Shown here: piece after piece, positions 25,093-34,000 of the stretch
How positions within the stretch are numbered: position 1 is the stretch's first letter
How the letters are laid out: each line of letters starts with the position of its first letter
DNA from: Candidatus Melainabacteria bacterium
Lineage (GTDB): Bacteria > Cyanobacteriota > Vampirovibrionia > Obscuribacterales > Obscuribacteraceae
DNA: 42,193 nucleotides
Assembly: GCA_012965515.1 (NCBI GenBank)
Contig: DTSE01000050.1
Coordinates: 380 to 42,572 of the forward strand
Reading direction: 5' to 3'
The notes under the pieces: model-generated
Database searches by the model: none
What the model was told of the DNA's origin: nothing
The model's input: the letters and a program-made list of their open reading frames with translations, nothing else
Translations under genes and position numbers: made by a program

Positions 25093-26409
25093 ATGCAAAC
25101 AACCACGGTCGACAAAGCAACTAGAGATTTGGTTCGTCAGGCGGAAAAGTCGCTTGCGGACCAGTTCGACTTTGTCGATGAAACCGCCTTGCACAATCAA
25201 AGAAAAGTTCTCGATGCTTTCCGAAACCACAAAGTGACCGAAGAACACTTCGCCGAACATACCGGTTACGGAATCGATGATGCTGGAAGAGAGGCTCTAG
25301 ATTCTGTTTTCGCCGAGGTGTTTGCAGCAGCTGGCGCAGCCGTTCGCATGCAGGTCGTTTCTGGAACACATGCTCTGGCGCTTTGTCTTTACGGATGTTT
25401 GAAGCCCGGTGACAGGCTTGTGAGCATTACCGGCGCGCCTTATGACACACTGCAGCAAGTAATCGGTATTGCAGGCGATGGACGAGGCTCTCTAAAGGAA
25501 TTGGGCGTCACCTATGCAGAGGTGGATCTAGATCCCGTTTTGCTCAATGTATCCGGGTATCACGCTTCCGGCATTGATGCGCAGGTGGCCGCAGCAAAGG
25601 TTCTGGAATTTCAAAAACTGCTCGAAGCTCCTACCAGGCTGGTAACTATTCAGAAGTCGTGCGGATATTCGTTCGATCGAAGAACGCTTTCGAATGACGA
25701 GATCGGCAAAATGATAGCGCTGGTGAGGGCTACGAACCCAGACGTGCTCGTCATGGTGGACAACTGCTACGGTGAATTCGTGGAAGCGACCGAACCCACG
25801 AGTCATGGCGCGGACATAATTGCCGGTTCCTTGATTAAGAATCCCGGCGGCGGGCTGGCTATATCTGGTGGCTATATTGCCGGGCGTGAAGATTTGATTG
25901 AGTCCGCGCTCTTCAGGCTTACGGCGCCTGGCATCGGCGGGCATCAGGGAGTCAGTTTCAACCAAAACCGGCTTCTTTTCCAGGGATTGTTCCTCGCACC
26001 CTCAGTTGTCGCGTCTGCTGTCAAAGGCGCGATGCTGTCTGCGCTTGTGTTTAGCGACCTGGGTATGGAAGTGAAACCAGCTCCCACAGACAGAAGATTC
26101 GACATCATTCAGGCGATCAGGTTCGGTGACCGCCGGAAGCTGGTCAATTTCTGCCGCGCTATCCAGTATTTTTCACCCGTAAATGCGCATGTTTCGCCGG
26201 AGCCTGCCGAGATGCCGGGCTACGAGGATCAGGTAGTGATGGCCGGGGGGACATTTGTCGAGGGCTCGACTATTGAGCTGTCCGCCGATGGTCCACTAAG
26301 AGAGCCCTATGCTGCCTTCCTCCAGGGCGGCCTTACATATCTCCATATTAAGTGCATGCTAGAAGGGGCTATAACCCGCAGCCGGAGCGGCGAATTGCCA
26401 TTTGTGTAG
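25093..26409 (+). CDS. Methionine gamma-lyase / aluminum resistance family PLP enzyme
   Basis: A 438-residue fold-type I PLP protein of the family annotated as methionine gamma-lyase family or aluminum resistance protein (COG4100). Distinctive segments are HTGYGIDDAGREALDSVFAEVF, VVSGTHALALCLYGCLKPGD, ITGAPYDTLQQVIGI and VDNCYGEFVEATEP. The PLP lysine lies in AGSLIKNPGGGLAISGGYIAGR. The substrate is not known with certainty. The SD is weak. It precedes prs by ~90 bp on the same strand; TAATAT at 25031 is a possible -10 without a clear -35. The upstream gap to comF (241 bp) is otherwise featureless and holds the two divergent promoters. Confidence 0.88.
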   Translation: MQTTTVDKATRDLVRQAEKSLADQFDFVDETALHNQRKVLDAFRNHKVTEEHFAEHTGYGIDDAGREALDSVFAEVFAAAGAAVRMQVVSGTHALALCLYGCLKPGDRLVSITGAPYDTLQQVIGIAGDGRGSLKELGVTYAEVDLDPVLLNVSGYHASGIDAQVAAAKVLEFQKLLEAPTRLVTIQKSCGYSFDRRTLSNDEIGKMIALVRATNPDVLVMVDNCYGEFVEATEPTSHGADIIAGSLIKNPGGGLAISGGYIAGREDLIESALFRLTAPGIGGHQGVSFNQNRLLFQGLFLAPSVVASAVKGAMLSALVFSDLGMEVKPAPTDRRFDIIQAIRFGDRRKLVNFCRAIQYFSPVNAHVSPEPAEMPGYEDQVVMAGGTFVEGSTIELSADGPLREPYAAFLQGGLTYLHIKCMLEGAITRSRSGELPFV

Positions 26410-26501
26410 TGGCTAAATGTTTGCTTATCGCCTTTTCTAATCCCCTTTTCTTCTTTAGAATTAGAGTCTGAACTTCGCAAGCTCGGTTGGAGGAGTCTCT
26501 C

Positions 26502-27509
26502 TTGGTTGCTCAAATACGAAATAGAGCCAGTCTTTCGGTAGGCGTAAGCAGAGCGCAGGAGACCAGTGGACATTTTGATCTGAAAATCCTGTCAGGCACG
26601 GCCAACCCCGAACTCGCCAGAGAAGTCGCTGAGTATTTGGAACTGGGCGTGTCGCCCGTCAAAATCCAACCATTCTCCGATGGTGAGATTTATGTGCAGC
26701 TCCAAGAGAGCGTGCGCGGCGTAGATTGCTTTGTTGTGCAATCGACGTGTTCGCCGGTGAATGAAAACTTGATGGAACTGCTGATCATGCTCGATGCTTT
26801 GAAGAGAGCATCCGCCGGCAGAATCACCGTCGTGATGCCGTATTTCGGATATGCAAGGCAAGACAGAAAAGCCGCCGGCCGTGAGGCTATCACTGCCAAG
26901 TTGGTCGCAGACCTGCTCACCACGGCAGGTGCCGATCGCGTGGTCGCGCTCGATTTGCACGCGCCTCAAATCATGGGCTTCTTCAACATTCTGGTTGACC
27001 ACCTTTATGGCAGCCCTGTCTTGATTGACTATATGAACTCGCTCAATCTCAAAGACGTCGTTCTCGTCAGCCCCGACGTAGGCGGTGTGGCAAGAGCACG
27101 TGCATTCGCGAAGAAATTGAACGATTCACCACTGGCTATCATCGACAAACGCCGCACGAAACATAATGAAGCCGAGTCCCTTAGCCTCGTCGGTGACGTC
27201 AAAGGCAAAACGGCGATCATGGTAGACGATATGGTCGATACCGCCGGAACCTTGGTCAAAGGAGCGGAGTTGCTCAGAAGAGAAGGGGCTAAATCAATTA
27301 TCGCTTGCTCGACTCACGCTGTTCTTTCCGGTCCCGCCAATAAGCGCCTGGAAGAATCCTGCATCGAGAAGCTCATCGTCACTAACTCGATTCCGCACGA
27401 TCCGTCTAAAATCTCCAAGAAGATAATTCAAGTCAGCGTAGCTAAACTGCTTGGTGAAGCCATTGCTCGTATTCACGACGATTCATCCGTCAGTGAATTG
27501 TTCGAGTAG
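26502..27509 (+). CDS. prs: Ribose-phosphate pyrophosphokinase
   Basis: A 335-residue class I PRPP synthase: ribose-5-phosphate + ATP to PRPP + AMP. Family features are FDLKILSGTANPELA, FSDGEIYVQLQESVRG, VMPYFGYARQDRK, the histidine in DLHAPQIMGFF and the PRPP loop MVDDMVDTAGTLV. A TTG start at 26502 is inferred because GGAGGAG (26489-26495) sits 6 nt upstream; a TTG at 26487 would contain the SD. The ~20-residue N-terminal extension (NRASLSVGVSRAQETSG) before the core is slightly unusual. The MBL hydrolase gene begins 6 bp after the stop, so the two are probably cotranscribed. Confidence 0.95.
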   Translation: MVAQIRNRASLSVGVSRAQETSGHFDLKILSGTANPELAREVAEYLELGVSPVKIQPFSDGEIYVQLQESVRGVDCFVVQSTCSPVNENLMELLIMLDALKRASAGRITVVMPYFGYARQDRKAAGREAITAKLVADLLTTAGADRVVALDLHAPQIMGFFNILVDHLYGSPVLIDYMNSLNLKDVVLVSPDVGGVARARAFAKKLNDSPLAIIDKRRTKHNEAESLSLVGDVKGKTAIMVDDMVDTAGTLVKGAELLRREGAKSIIACSTHAVLSGPANKRLEESCIEKLIVTNSIPHDPSKISKKIIQVSVAKLLGEAIARIHDDSSVSELFE

Positions 27510-27515
27510 GCTTCG

Positions 27516-28145
27516 ATGATACTTGAAACATTCCCAGCCGGTCCTCTGCAGTGTAACTGCTCGATAATCGCTTGTCCTGAGACAAAGGAAGCGATTGTTG
27601 TTGATCCGGGCGGCGATGTAGAGGAAATAATCAAACGCTTGAACAAGCAAGGTCTGACCGTCAAATACTTGCTCCACACGCACGCTCACTTCGATCACAT
27701 CATGGGGTCCAGAGAACTCAAAGAGAAAACCGGTGCGAAGATCTGTTTGCACGAGGGCGATCAGTGGTTGTACGACAACCTGCAAAAGCAGTGCGGTTTG
27801 TTTGGTTTCAAAGCCACAGAGACACTGCCGGTCGACCACTATTTGAAGGATGAGGAGGAGGTCAAAGTAGGCAATCTGAAAACGACCGTCATCCACACAC
27901 CCGGTCACACGCCAGGCAGCTTGTGCTTCTCCGTGCAAGAAAAAGAAAGCACATTGCTATCGGGCGACACGCTTTTCCAACGTTCAATCGGCAGAACTGA
28001 CCTCTGGGGCGGTTCGTTCGATCAGATAATCAAGTCTATCTCGCAGCGCCTTTTCGTGCTCGATGACTCGACCACAGTAATTCCTGGACACGGACCCAAT
28101 ACCGACATATGGTCGGAAAAGCGTGAGAATCCGTTCGTTCAGTAA
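27516..28145 (+). CDS. MBL-fold metallo-hydrolase (glyoxalase II-like)
   Basis: A 209-residue metallo-beta-lactamase-fold hydrolase with all metal motifs: THAHFDHIMG, HTPGHTPGS, LLSGDTLFQRSIGRTDL and PGHGPNTD. The order and length fit the short YcbL/GloB-like hydroxyacylglutathione-hydrolase subgroup, which cleaves thioesters such as S-lactoylglutathione; the true substrate is uncertain in an organism where glutathione use is unknown. ATG 27516, 6 bp after prs. The stop is followed by a convergent hairpin element before the TPR gene on the other strand. Confidence 0.87.
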   Translation: MILETFPAGPLQCNCSIIACPETKEAIVVDPGGDVEEIIKRLNKQGLTVKYLLHTHAHFDHIMGSRELKEKTGAKICLHEGDQWLYDNLQKQCGLFGFKATETLPVDHYLKDEEEVKVGNLKTTVIHTPGHTPGSLCFSVQEKESTLLSGDTLFQRSIGRTDLWGGSFDQIIKSISQRLFVLDDSTTVIPGHGPNTDIWSEKRENPFVQ

Positions 28146-28160
28146 GTAATCCAACTAAGA

Positions 28161-28179
28161 GGGCGCATGCAATGCGCCC
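28161..28179. repeat. GC-rich hairpin at convergent junction
   Basis: An 8-bp perfect stem (GGGCGCAT 28161-28168 with ATGCGCCC 28172-28179), loop GCA, located between the convergent MBL and TPR genes. It is a variant of the dispersed hairpin family and may act as a bidirectional 3'-end structure. No U-tract is present. Confidence 0.6.
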
Positions 28180-28193
28180 CACGAGAATACACG

Positions 28194-29324
28194 TTAGTGT
28201 CTGGCGACGCCGAGAATTTGATCGGCGCGTGCTTGCAGATCTTCCGCTTCTTTCATGCGACCCTGCGTTTTGCAGATGTTCGCCAGATTCCGCAAACTCA
28301 TGCCGACGTTGACGTGGTCGCTGCCGAAATTCTTTTCGTAGATGCCCAGTGCTTGGCGAGAGAGGGACTCTGCCTTTTCCATGCGTCCTTTCGATTCATA
28401 GAAAAGTGACATGGAAACAAGCGTGGTTGCTACCTCCGGATGCTCTGTGCCGAGCACGGAAGAGAATAGTTGAAGCGCTCTGATGAAGAGTGGTTCTGCT
28501 TGGGAGAACTTATTGGTGCGGTGATAGAGCACCGCCAAGTTGTGCAAACCGGTGGCAACTTCCGGGTGATCGGAGCCAAGGTTCTTCTCGAAAATCTCGA
28601 GCGAACGTCTGTGCAGCGGCTCTGCACGTTCGTAGTCGCCCATATATGAATAGTTGTTTGCCAGGCTGCGCAAACCTTCGGCAACGTCCAAATGGTCGCT
28701 GCCCAGCACCTTCTCTTTAATTTGGAGGGCTCTTTCGTAGTATTGCGTCGCTTCCTCGTATTCACCCAGTTTTCTCAAAACTCGAGCAAAGGTCTTCAAG
28801 CTGTCCGCAACTTCCAGGTTGTCAGGCGCCAGAGGGCTTTCTTTGAGCGTGAGGGATTGCCGGAGAATCGGTTCTGCTTCTTGAAAGCGCCCCACCAACG
28901 AATAGTAATTTCCCAGCGCACGGCGGCTTTCGCCGGCTTTCGGATGGTCTTGACCCAGTGCCTTCTGGCGGATGTCCAGCGTGCGCTTGAGAAGGTCTTC
29001 GGCATGCTCGACTTTGCCCTGGGCGAGGTGCGTGCGAGCCAGAAGGGATAAGCATTCCGCTACGTGCAGGTGTTCTTTCCCTTGCTGCGCTTCGCGGATG
29101 TTGAGAGCTCGATTCAGAAGTGATTCGGCTTCTTCGTGTCTATTGGTATGGATGTAGAGCTGAGCGAGATCGACACAACTGGTGCCGATTCTCAGATTCT
29201 CGGGACCGGACTTCATGGCCTCTTCCAGGGCGGAAGTCCAGCATTTCAAGCACTCTTCATAGTCTTGTGCCTTGAAAGCCTTTTGGCCTTGCCGTTTTAG
29301 ATTCTCCCAAGTCTCGTTGACCAT
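28194..29324 (-). CDS. Kinesin-light-chain-type TPR protein
   Basis: A 376-residue soluble TPR array with about eight 42-residue units of kinesin-light-chain type, for example YEEATQYYERALQIKEKVLGSDHLDVAEGLRSLANNY. The linker between helices B and A carries LG-S/T-D/E-HP/L-x-VA in nearly every unit. No signal peptide, membrane segment or enzymatic domain. The start ATG 29324 (MVNETWENLKRQ) is preferred to 29381, whose extra 19 residues are basic and unlike the family; the SD is poor. It is on the same strand as, and downstream of, the parvulin lipoprotein and mfd, with a 166-bp gap. It is probably a protein-interaction scaffold and a paralogue of the 12061-13380 product. Confidence 0.8.
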   Translation of the reverse strand: MVNETWENLKRQGQKAFKAQDYEECLKCWTSALEEAMKSGPENLRIGTSCVDLAQLYIHTNRHEEAESLLNRALNIREAQQGKEHLHVAECLSLLARTHLAQGKVEHAEDLLKRTLDIRQKALGQDHPKAGESRRALGNYYSLVGRFQEAEPILRQSLTLKESPLAPDNLEVADSLKTFARVLRKLGEYEEATQYYERALQIKEKVLGSDHLDVAEGLRSLANNYSYMGDYERAEPLHRRSLEIFEKNLGSDHPEVATGLHNLAVLYHRTNKFSQAEPLFIRALQLFSSVLGTEHPEVATTLVSMSLFYESKGRMEKAESLSRQALGIYEKNFGSDHVNVGMSLRNLANICKTQGRMKEAEDLQARADQILGVARH

Positions 29325-29490
29325 TAGTCGACCAAATTTCCAAGAGTTACGCCGGATACCTGCCTTTGATCTTACAACCAATTCTCACTTGAGATTTGGC
29401 GAAAAACTTGTCCCGTCAATAATCTTTGTCTACGCTCTGCGGCGGTTTTGATACCAAATACGGTAGCAATGTCGGCGGCAGGAATTATGC

Positions 29491-30951
29491 TTATTGAGGA
29501 ACTGCTGCGCTTGTAGATTTCAGACCCTTGTTGTCTTTTAGCTCTGAGCGTATTGCTTGGGACAGCTCTATCTTCGCTGTTTTTCTTCTTGCGTTTACCC
29601 AGCGTTCAAGAGCTGCTTTAGCATTTGGTTCTTGAAGTTTTTGCTTGATAAAGTCTTTCACGTCGGCGAAGGTGAAAAGTCCAGCCGGCTGACGATCTGT
29701 CACTTTCATGATTACAAAGCCGACCTCTATCGGTATAACTTTCGGCGCAACTTCGCCGGCCTTGAGATTCTCCAGTACTTGTTTCACAGCTGGTTGCAAC
29801 ACGCTCGTCTCCACCCAGCCGGCATCACCACCGGTTTTCGCCGCACGTGCTTGAACGTCATCAGTGTTTTCGTTGGCGAGGAGTTTGAAGTCTTCGCCCT
29901 TCTGTGCTCGCTTGAGAATGTCTTCCGCCTTTTTGGCAAGTTCCGCTTTCTTCGCCTTGATGGCTTCATCAAGCTCTGTCGGGCTGATGTCTGGCTTGAC
30001 GCGCACAATCTGGCTCTTGATTCCTTCGATGTTGCCGATGTTTTCTTCTGGTGCTGCAATGACAATTTGGCTCAAACGAATGCGATCGCCGTGCTTGAAT
30101 TTTTCTTTGTTGGCTTCGAAAAACTTCTTTGCGACATCATCGGTGACTGGCGATTCGTTGACGATTTTGTCTTGAATCATAATCACCATAAAGTTGTTGA
30201 CGATATCATCTCGATAAAGTTCAGGCGTAAGACCCGACTGCTTAAGGGCTCTGGGGTAAACCTCTGAGTCCTTCAATTCCATGTAATTGTTGAAAGCCTT
30301 TTGCGTGAAACCTCTGGCACGTGCTTCTGCCAAGAACAGTTCGTGGTCCACGAGCGAGTCCAGAAGGCCTTCTTCTTGCAACGTGCGGAACATTTTATTG
30401 GCCAGCGCTTCTTCCATAATCAGTTTTTCGAACTGAGCTTCGGTCATGTTGCCGCTCTTGAGAAACTCTTTGAACTTCTCGGGAGTATTGCCGCGAGCGA
30501 TTTTGGCAGCATCAAGAAGCTTAGCCTTTTCATCGGCTGTGAGAGTCAAACCTCGGCGATGAGCTTCTTCCAGGTACGGCCTTGTAATTCCAGGGTCCAT
30601 CGCCATGGTGTCTTGAAACTTTTGCATATTGGTCTTCAACTGGCGGCGGTAGGTGGCCATTGTGATCGGCTTGCCTTCGACATAGCAGATGATTACTTCA
30701 TCACCAAGCTGTTGTTTTGCTTTGATGACTTTCATGGCATCAGAAACTTGCGGCAGGTCCATAACTGCTTTCTCTGCGGATTTTCCGGCGCCGGATTGCC
30801 CGTCTTTGGTATCATTCGTTGCCGCATCCGGCCCTTTGCCGTCGGTCTTCTTGGCGTCACCGGCGGTATCAACCGATTTGTCGGGAGTGTTGCATGCCGT
30901 CAAGCAAACGACAGACAGAAGCGCCACTGATAATGCTGTGTATCTCTTCAT
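29491..30951 (-). CDS. Parvulin-type peptidyl-prolyl isomerase lipoprotein (SurA/PrsA-like)
   Basis: A 486-residue exported folding factor. The signal peptide MKRYTALSVALLSVVCLTAC has a lipobox LTAC, giving lipidation at Cys20. A Gly/Asp/Lys-rich linker follows to ~residue 65. A SurA-like N-domain comes next (VIICYVEGKPITMATYRRQL, then helices with FKEFLKSGNMTEAQFEKLIMEEAL). A PpiC parvulin core covers ~285-440 (RIRLSQIVIAAPEENI, AEDILKRAQKGEDFKLLANE, GGDAGWVETSVLQPAVKQVL, GFVIMKVTDRQ). It would assist folding of secreted proteins at the membrane surface. ATG 30951 begins the signal peptide; a TTG at 30963 is unlikely. It is 95 bp downstream of mfd, an arrangement also found in other bacteria. 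Confidence 0.9.
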   Translation of the reverse strand: MKRYTALSVALLSVVCLTACNTPDKSVDTAGDAKKTDGKGPDAATNDTKDGQSGAGKSAEKAVMDLPQVSDAMKVIKAKQQLGDEVIICYVEGKPITMATYRRQLKTNMQKFQDTMAMDPGITRPYLEEAHRRGLTLTADEKAKLLDAAKIARGNTPEKFKEFLKSGNMTEAQFEKLIMEEALANKMFRTLQEEGLLDSLVDHELFLAEARARGFTQKAFNNYMELKDSEVYPRALKQSGLTPELYRDDIVNNFMVIMIQDKIVNESPVTDDVAKKFFEANKEKFKHGDRIRLSQIVIAAPEENIGNIEGIKSQIVRVKPDISPTELDEAIKAKKAELAKKAEDILKRAQKGEDFKLLANENTDDVQARAAKTGGDAGWVETSVLQPAVKQVLENLKAGEVAPKVIPIEVGFVIMKVTDRQPAGLFTFADVKDFIKQKLQEPNAKAALERWVNARRKTAKIELSQAIRSELKDNKGLKSTSAAVPQ

Positions 30952-31046
30952 GCTGCGATCCAAAAGCCTCTTTTTTCACCCGGGATGTTTAGTCGTCCTG
31001 AAGATACAAATCAATGTCTCTTGAACTTCTTTCTATTGAACTTCAT

Positions 31047-34000
31047 TTATTTAGCAGCTACGGAAGTTAGAACCATAGCACCAAGCAATTCCTCTAGCAA
31101 ATCCAACTGCTCGACGGGCGAAAGTCCCTGTGAGCGTACCAAAATGCAAGGTGACGGACCGATTCCGCCCGCTTGACCTGGTTTGTAAGTCGTTCGGCTG
31201 GCGAGGTGTTTCGGCAGTCGGCTTTGAACCGGCATCCATTCGTTCAAGCGGAAAGCGACGGAGAGTTTCAAGCTTTGACCGTCCGGTTTGATTGCCGAGA
31301 CCTGCGCCTTGGCACAAAGCAGGCGCAAGCGAACGACCTTTGCCAAATTGTCGACTTCTTCAGGCGCTTTGCCGAAGCGATCTTTCCATTCTTCTTTGAG
31401 AACGCCGAGATCTCTGTCGGTCTTCACATCAGCCAGTCGCTTGTATTCAATCAAGCGCTGATCGGGATCGGGCATGTACGTTTCAGGAATGAAGGCGGAA
31501 ACATTGATGTCGATTTGCGCATCCGCGTCGGAAGCGACGCTTTGACCTTTGAGTTCGGCGACGGATTCTTCCAGCAATTTGCAATAGAGTTCAAATCCGA
31601 CTGAAATCATGTGACCATGCTGCTCGGCGCCGAGGATGTTTCCCACACCTCTAATCTCCATATCTCGCAATGCGATTTGATAACCGGAACCAAGCGAGGT
31701 GAATTCACGAATCGCCTTCAACCGGCTCTGCGCGGTTTCTGTCAGTACCTTCTGAGGGCGGCAGAGGCAGTAGGCGTAAGCTTGCAGGTCCGAACGGCCA
31801 ACCCGACCGCGCAACTGATAGAGCTGCGCCAGACCGAATTTGTCCGCTTCATTGACGATAATCGTGTTGCAGTTGGGAATATCGAGACCGGATTCGATAA
31901 TTGTCGTGCAAACCAGAACATCATATTGATGCGCAGCAAAGTCCAGCATGACGTTTTCCAAATCACGCTCCGACATCTGCCCGTGACCGATTATGAGCCG
32001 TGCTTCCGGCACAAGCTGTTTCACTTCAAAAGCGACTTGCTCGATTGATTCAATTCGGTTGTGGACGAAATAGACCTGTCCGCCTCTTTCCATCTCGTGC
32101 AGGATGGCTGTGCGAACCAGCGGTTGTTTGTATTCACCGACGAAGGTCTTGATTGGCAGCCTGTTTACAGGCGGAGTGTGAATCAATGACATGTCGCGTG
32201 CACCGGACAATGCCATGTGCAAAGTTCTCGGAATCGGAGTTGCCGACATGGTGAGAACATCCACCATAACTCTGAGCTGTTTCAATTTTTCCTTGTGCCC
32301 GACACCGAATCTTTGTTCTTCGTCGATGATGAGCAGCCCGAGATCTTTGAAGGCAATATCCTTCTGCAGCATTCGGTGTGTACCGACGACAACGTCGCAC
32401 TCACCAATTGCCAGTTTTTGAACGACTTCGCGTTGTTCTTTTGCGGTTCTAAATCTGCTCAGAAGACCTACTCTGATTGGATATGCGCTGAAGCGCTCGC
32501 AGAGATTGTTGTAGTGTTGTTGAGCGAGAATTGTGGTTGGAACAAGGACAGCCACTTGTTTGCCGGACATGACCGTTTTGAAAATTCCACGAATGGCGAC
32601 TTCTGTTTTTCCAAAGCCTACGTCTCCGCAGATCAGCCTGTCCATTGGCTTATTCGCTTCCAGATCGCCTTTTACATCGAGGATTGCCTGCCACTGATCC
32701 GGCGTTTCTTCATAAGGGAATGCCTCTTCCATCTCGTATTGCCATGGAGTGTCCGGTATGCACTGGAAGCCTTCTTGTTTGGCGCGAATTGCATAGAGGT
32801 TGACGAGATCTTCGGCAACTTGTTTGACTGATTTTTTGACGCGTTTTTTAGTTGATTCCCATTCGGCACCGCCCAAACGCGACAGTCTTGGTGCGCTGTC
32901 ACCGGCTCCCCGATAGCGGCTGAGCAGGTTTATTTGGTCTACGGGAACATAGAGTCTGTCTTCGCCGGTATATTGAACCGTCAAATATTCTCTCTGCTGA
33001 CTGTCCACTGCAATTCGTTGAACGCCTACGAATTGCCCGATGCCGTGCTTCATGTGGACAACGTAGTCGCCCACTTTTAGATCGGAAACGGAGGTGAATC
33101 GTTCGTATGTTTTTTCGGCGACTTGCCGGCGATAGACTGTTGGTCTTCGTTTCAGCCCGAACATTTCCGCGTCGGTGATCGAAACGAGCATGATGTCGTC
33201 GAGGCGAAAGCCCTGAACGAATCCATGGCGAGTTACCCAAACTTCGCTGCCCGTGCCGGGAGTTTTCCCCCGCGCTACCAGCTCCGCAAAGGACAATGCT
33301 TGCGCTTCCGGAGCGTTGAGATTGCCTGCCGCTGTCGCCGCATCAGCCGAGCCCGGCTCATGATGCCGAATATCGCTTTCCGCTCCGAGATATCTGGCCG
33401 GTGTATCCCACTCGCGTAAAAGTCCAAGCAAGCGCTGCGGTTGTTCCGTCGAGATGACGACTTGATATTCATTGCGTCTGAAAGAGCGGACCTTCTCAAT
33501 TACCGCTTGCATCTGGTTGCCGAAACGTTCGATCGGATGGCAATCGAATTGTACGACCGCGTGCTCTGCCTCATCTGGAAACGCCGGCAGGCTGGAGAGA
33601 TAGACCTTTTGAAAATTGGTGATTCGCGTTTTCAGTTCTTCATAACTTGAATGCAGTGCCCGCGGCAGAGCAAGAAGCCGTCCGGTCGAAATGCCTTCGT
33701 TGTAAGCCGCATTGAGTTTTTCCTCGTAGCCGATCAGTGACGAGGTAAGAAGATCCCATTCGTCAAAAAAGACCAACGATTTCTCTGGAAGATAGTCGGC
33801 AAGCGTGGCGAAGCGATCGCTTATAAATGGGAAATAGTATTCGCAAGATTCGGGATATTGACCGGATGCGAAACCGGTAAGGTCGTTTTCAATAATGGAA
33901 AGGAGGGTCTCCTTGGCGCCGTCTTCAAGCTTCTCGGCAGATGCTTCCGCGTGCTCTCGCAGTCTGTCGATCAATTCGTCTCTGAATTCTTTCGTGTCTT

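Noticed and set aside
29557-30267. 236-codon plus-strand ORF opposite the parvulin lipoprotein
   Set aside because: It is rich in Phe/Cys/Leu and antisense to a gene with a clear lipobox and PpiC domain; a shadow frame.
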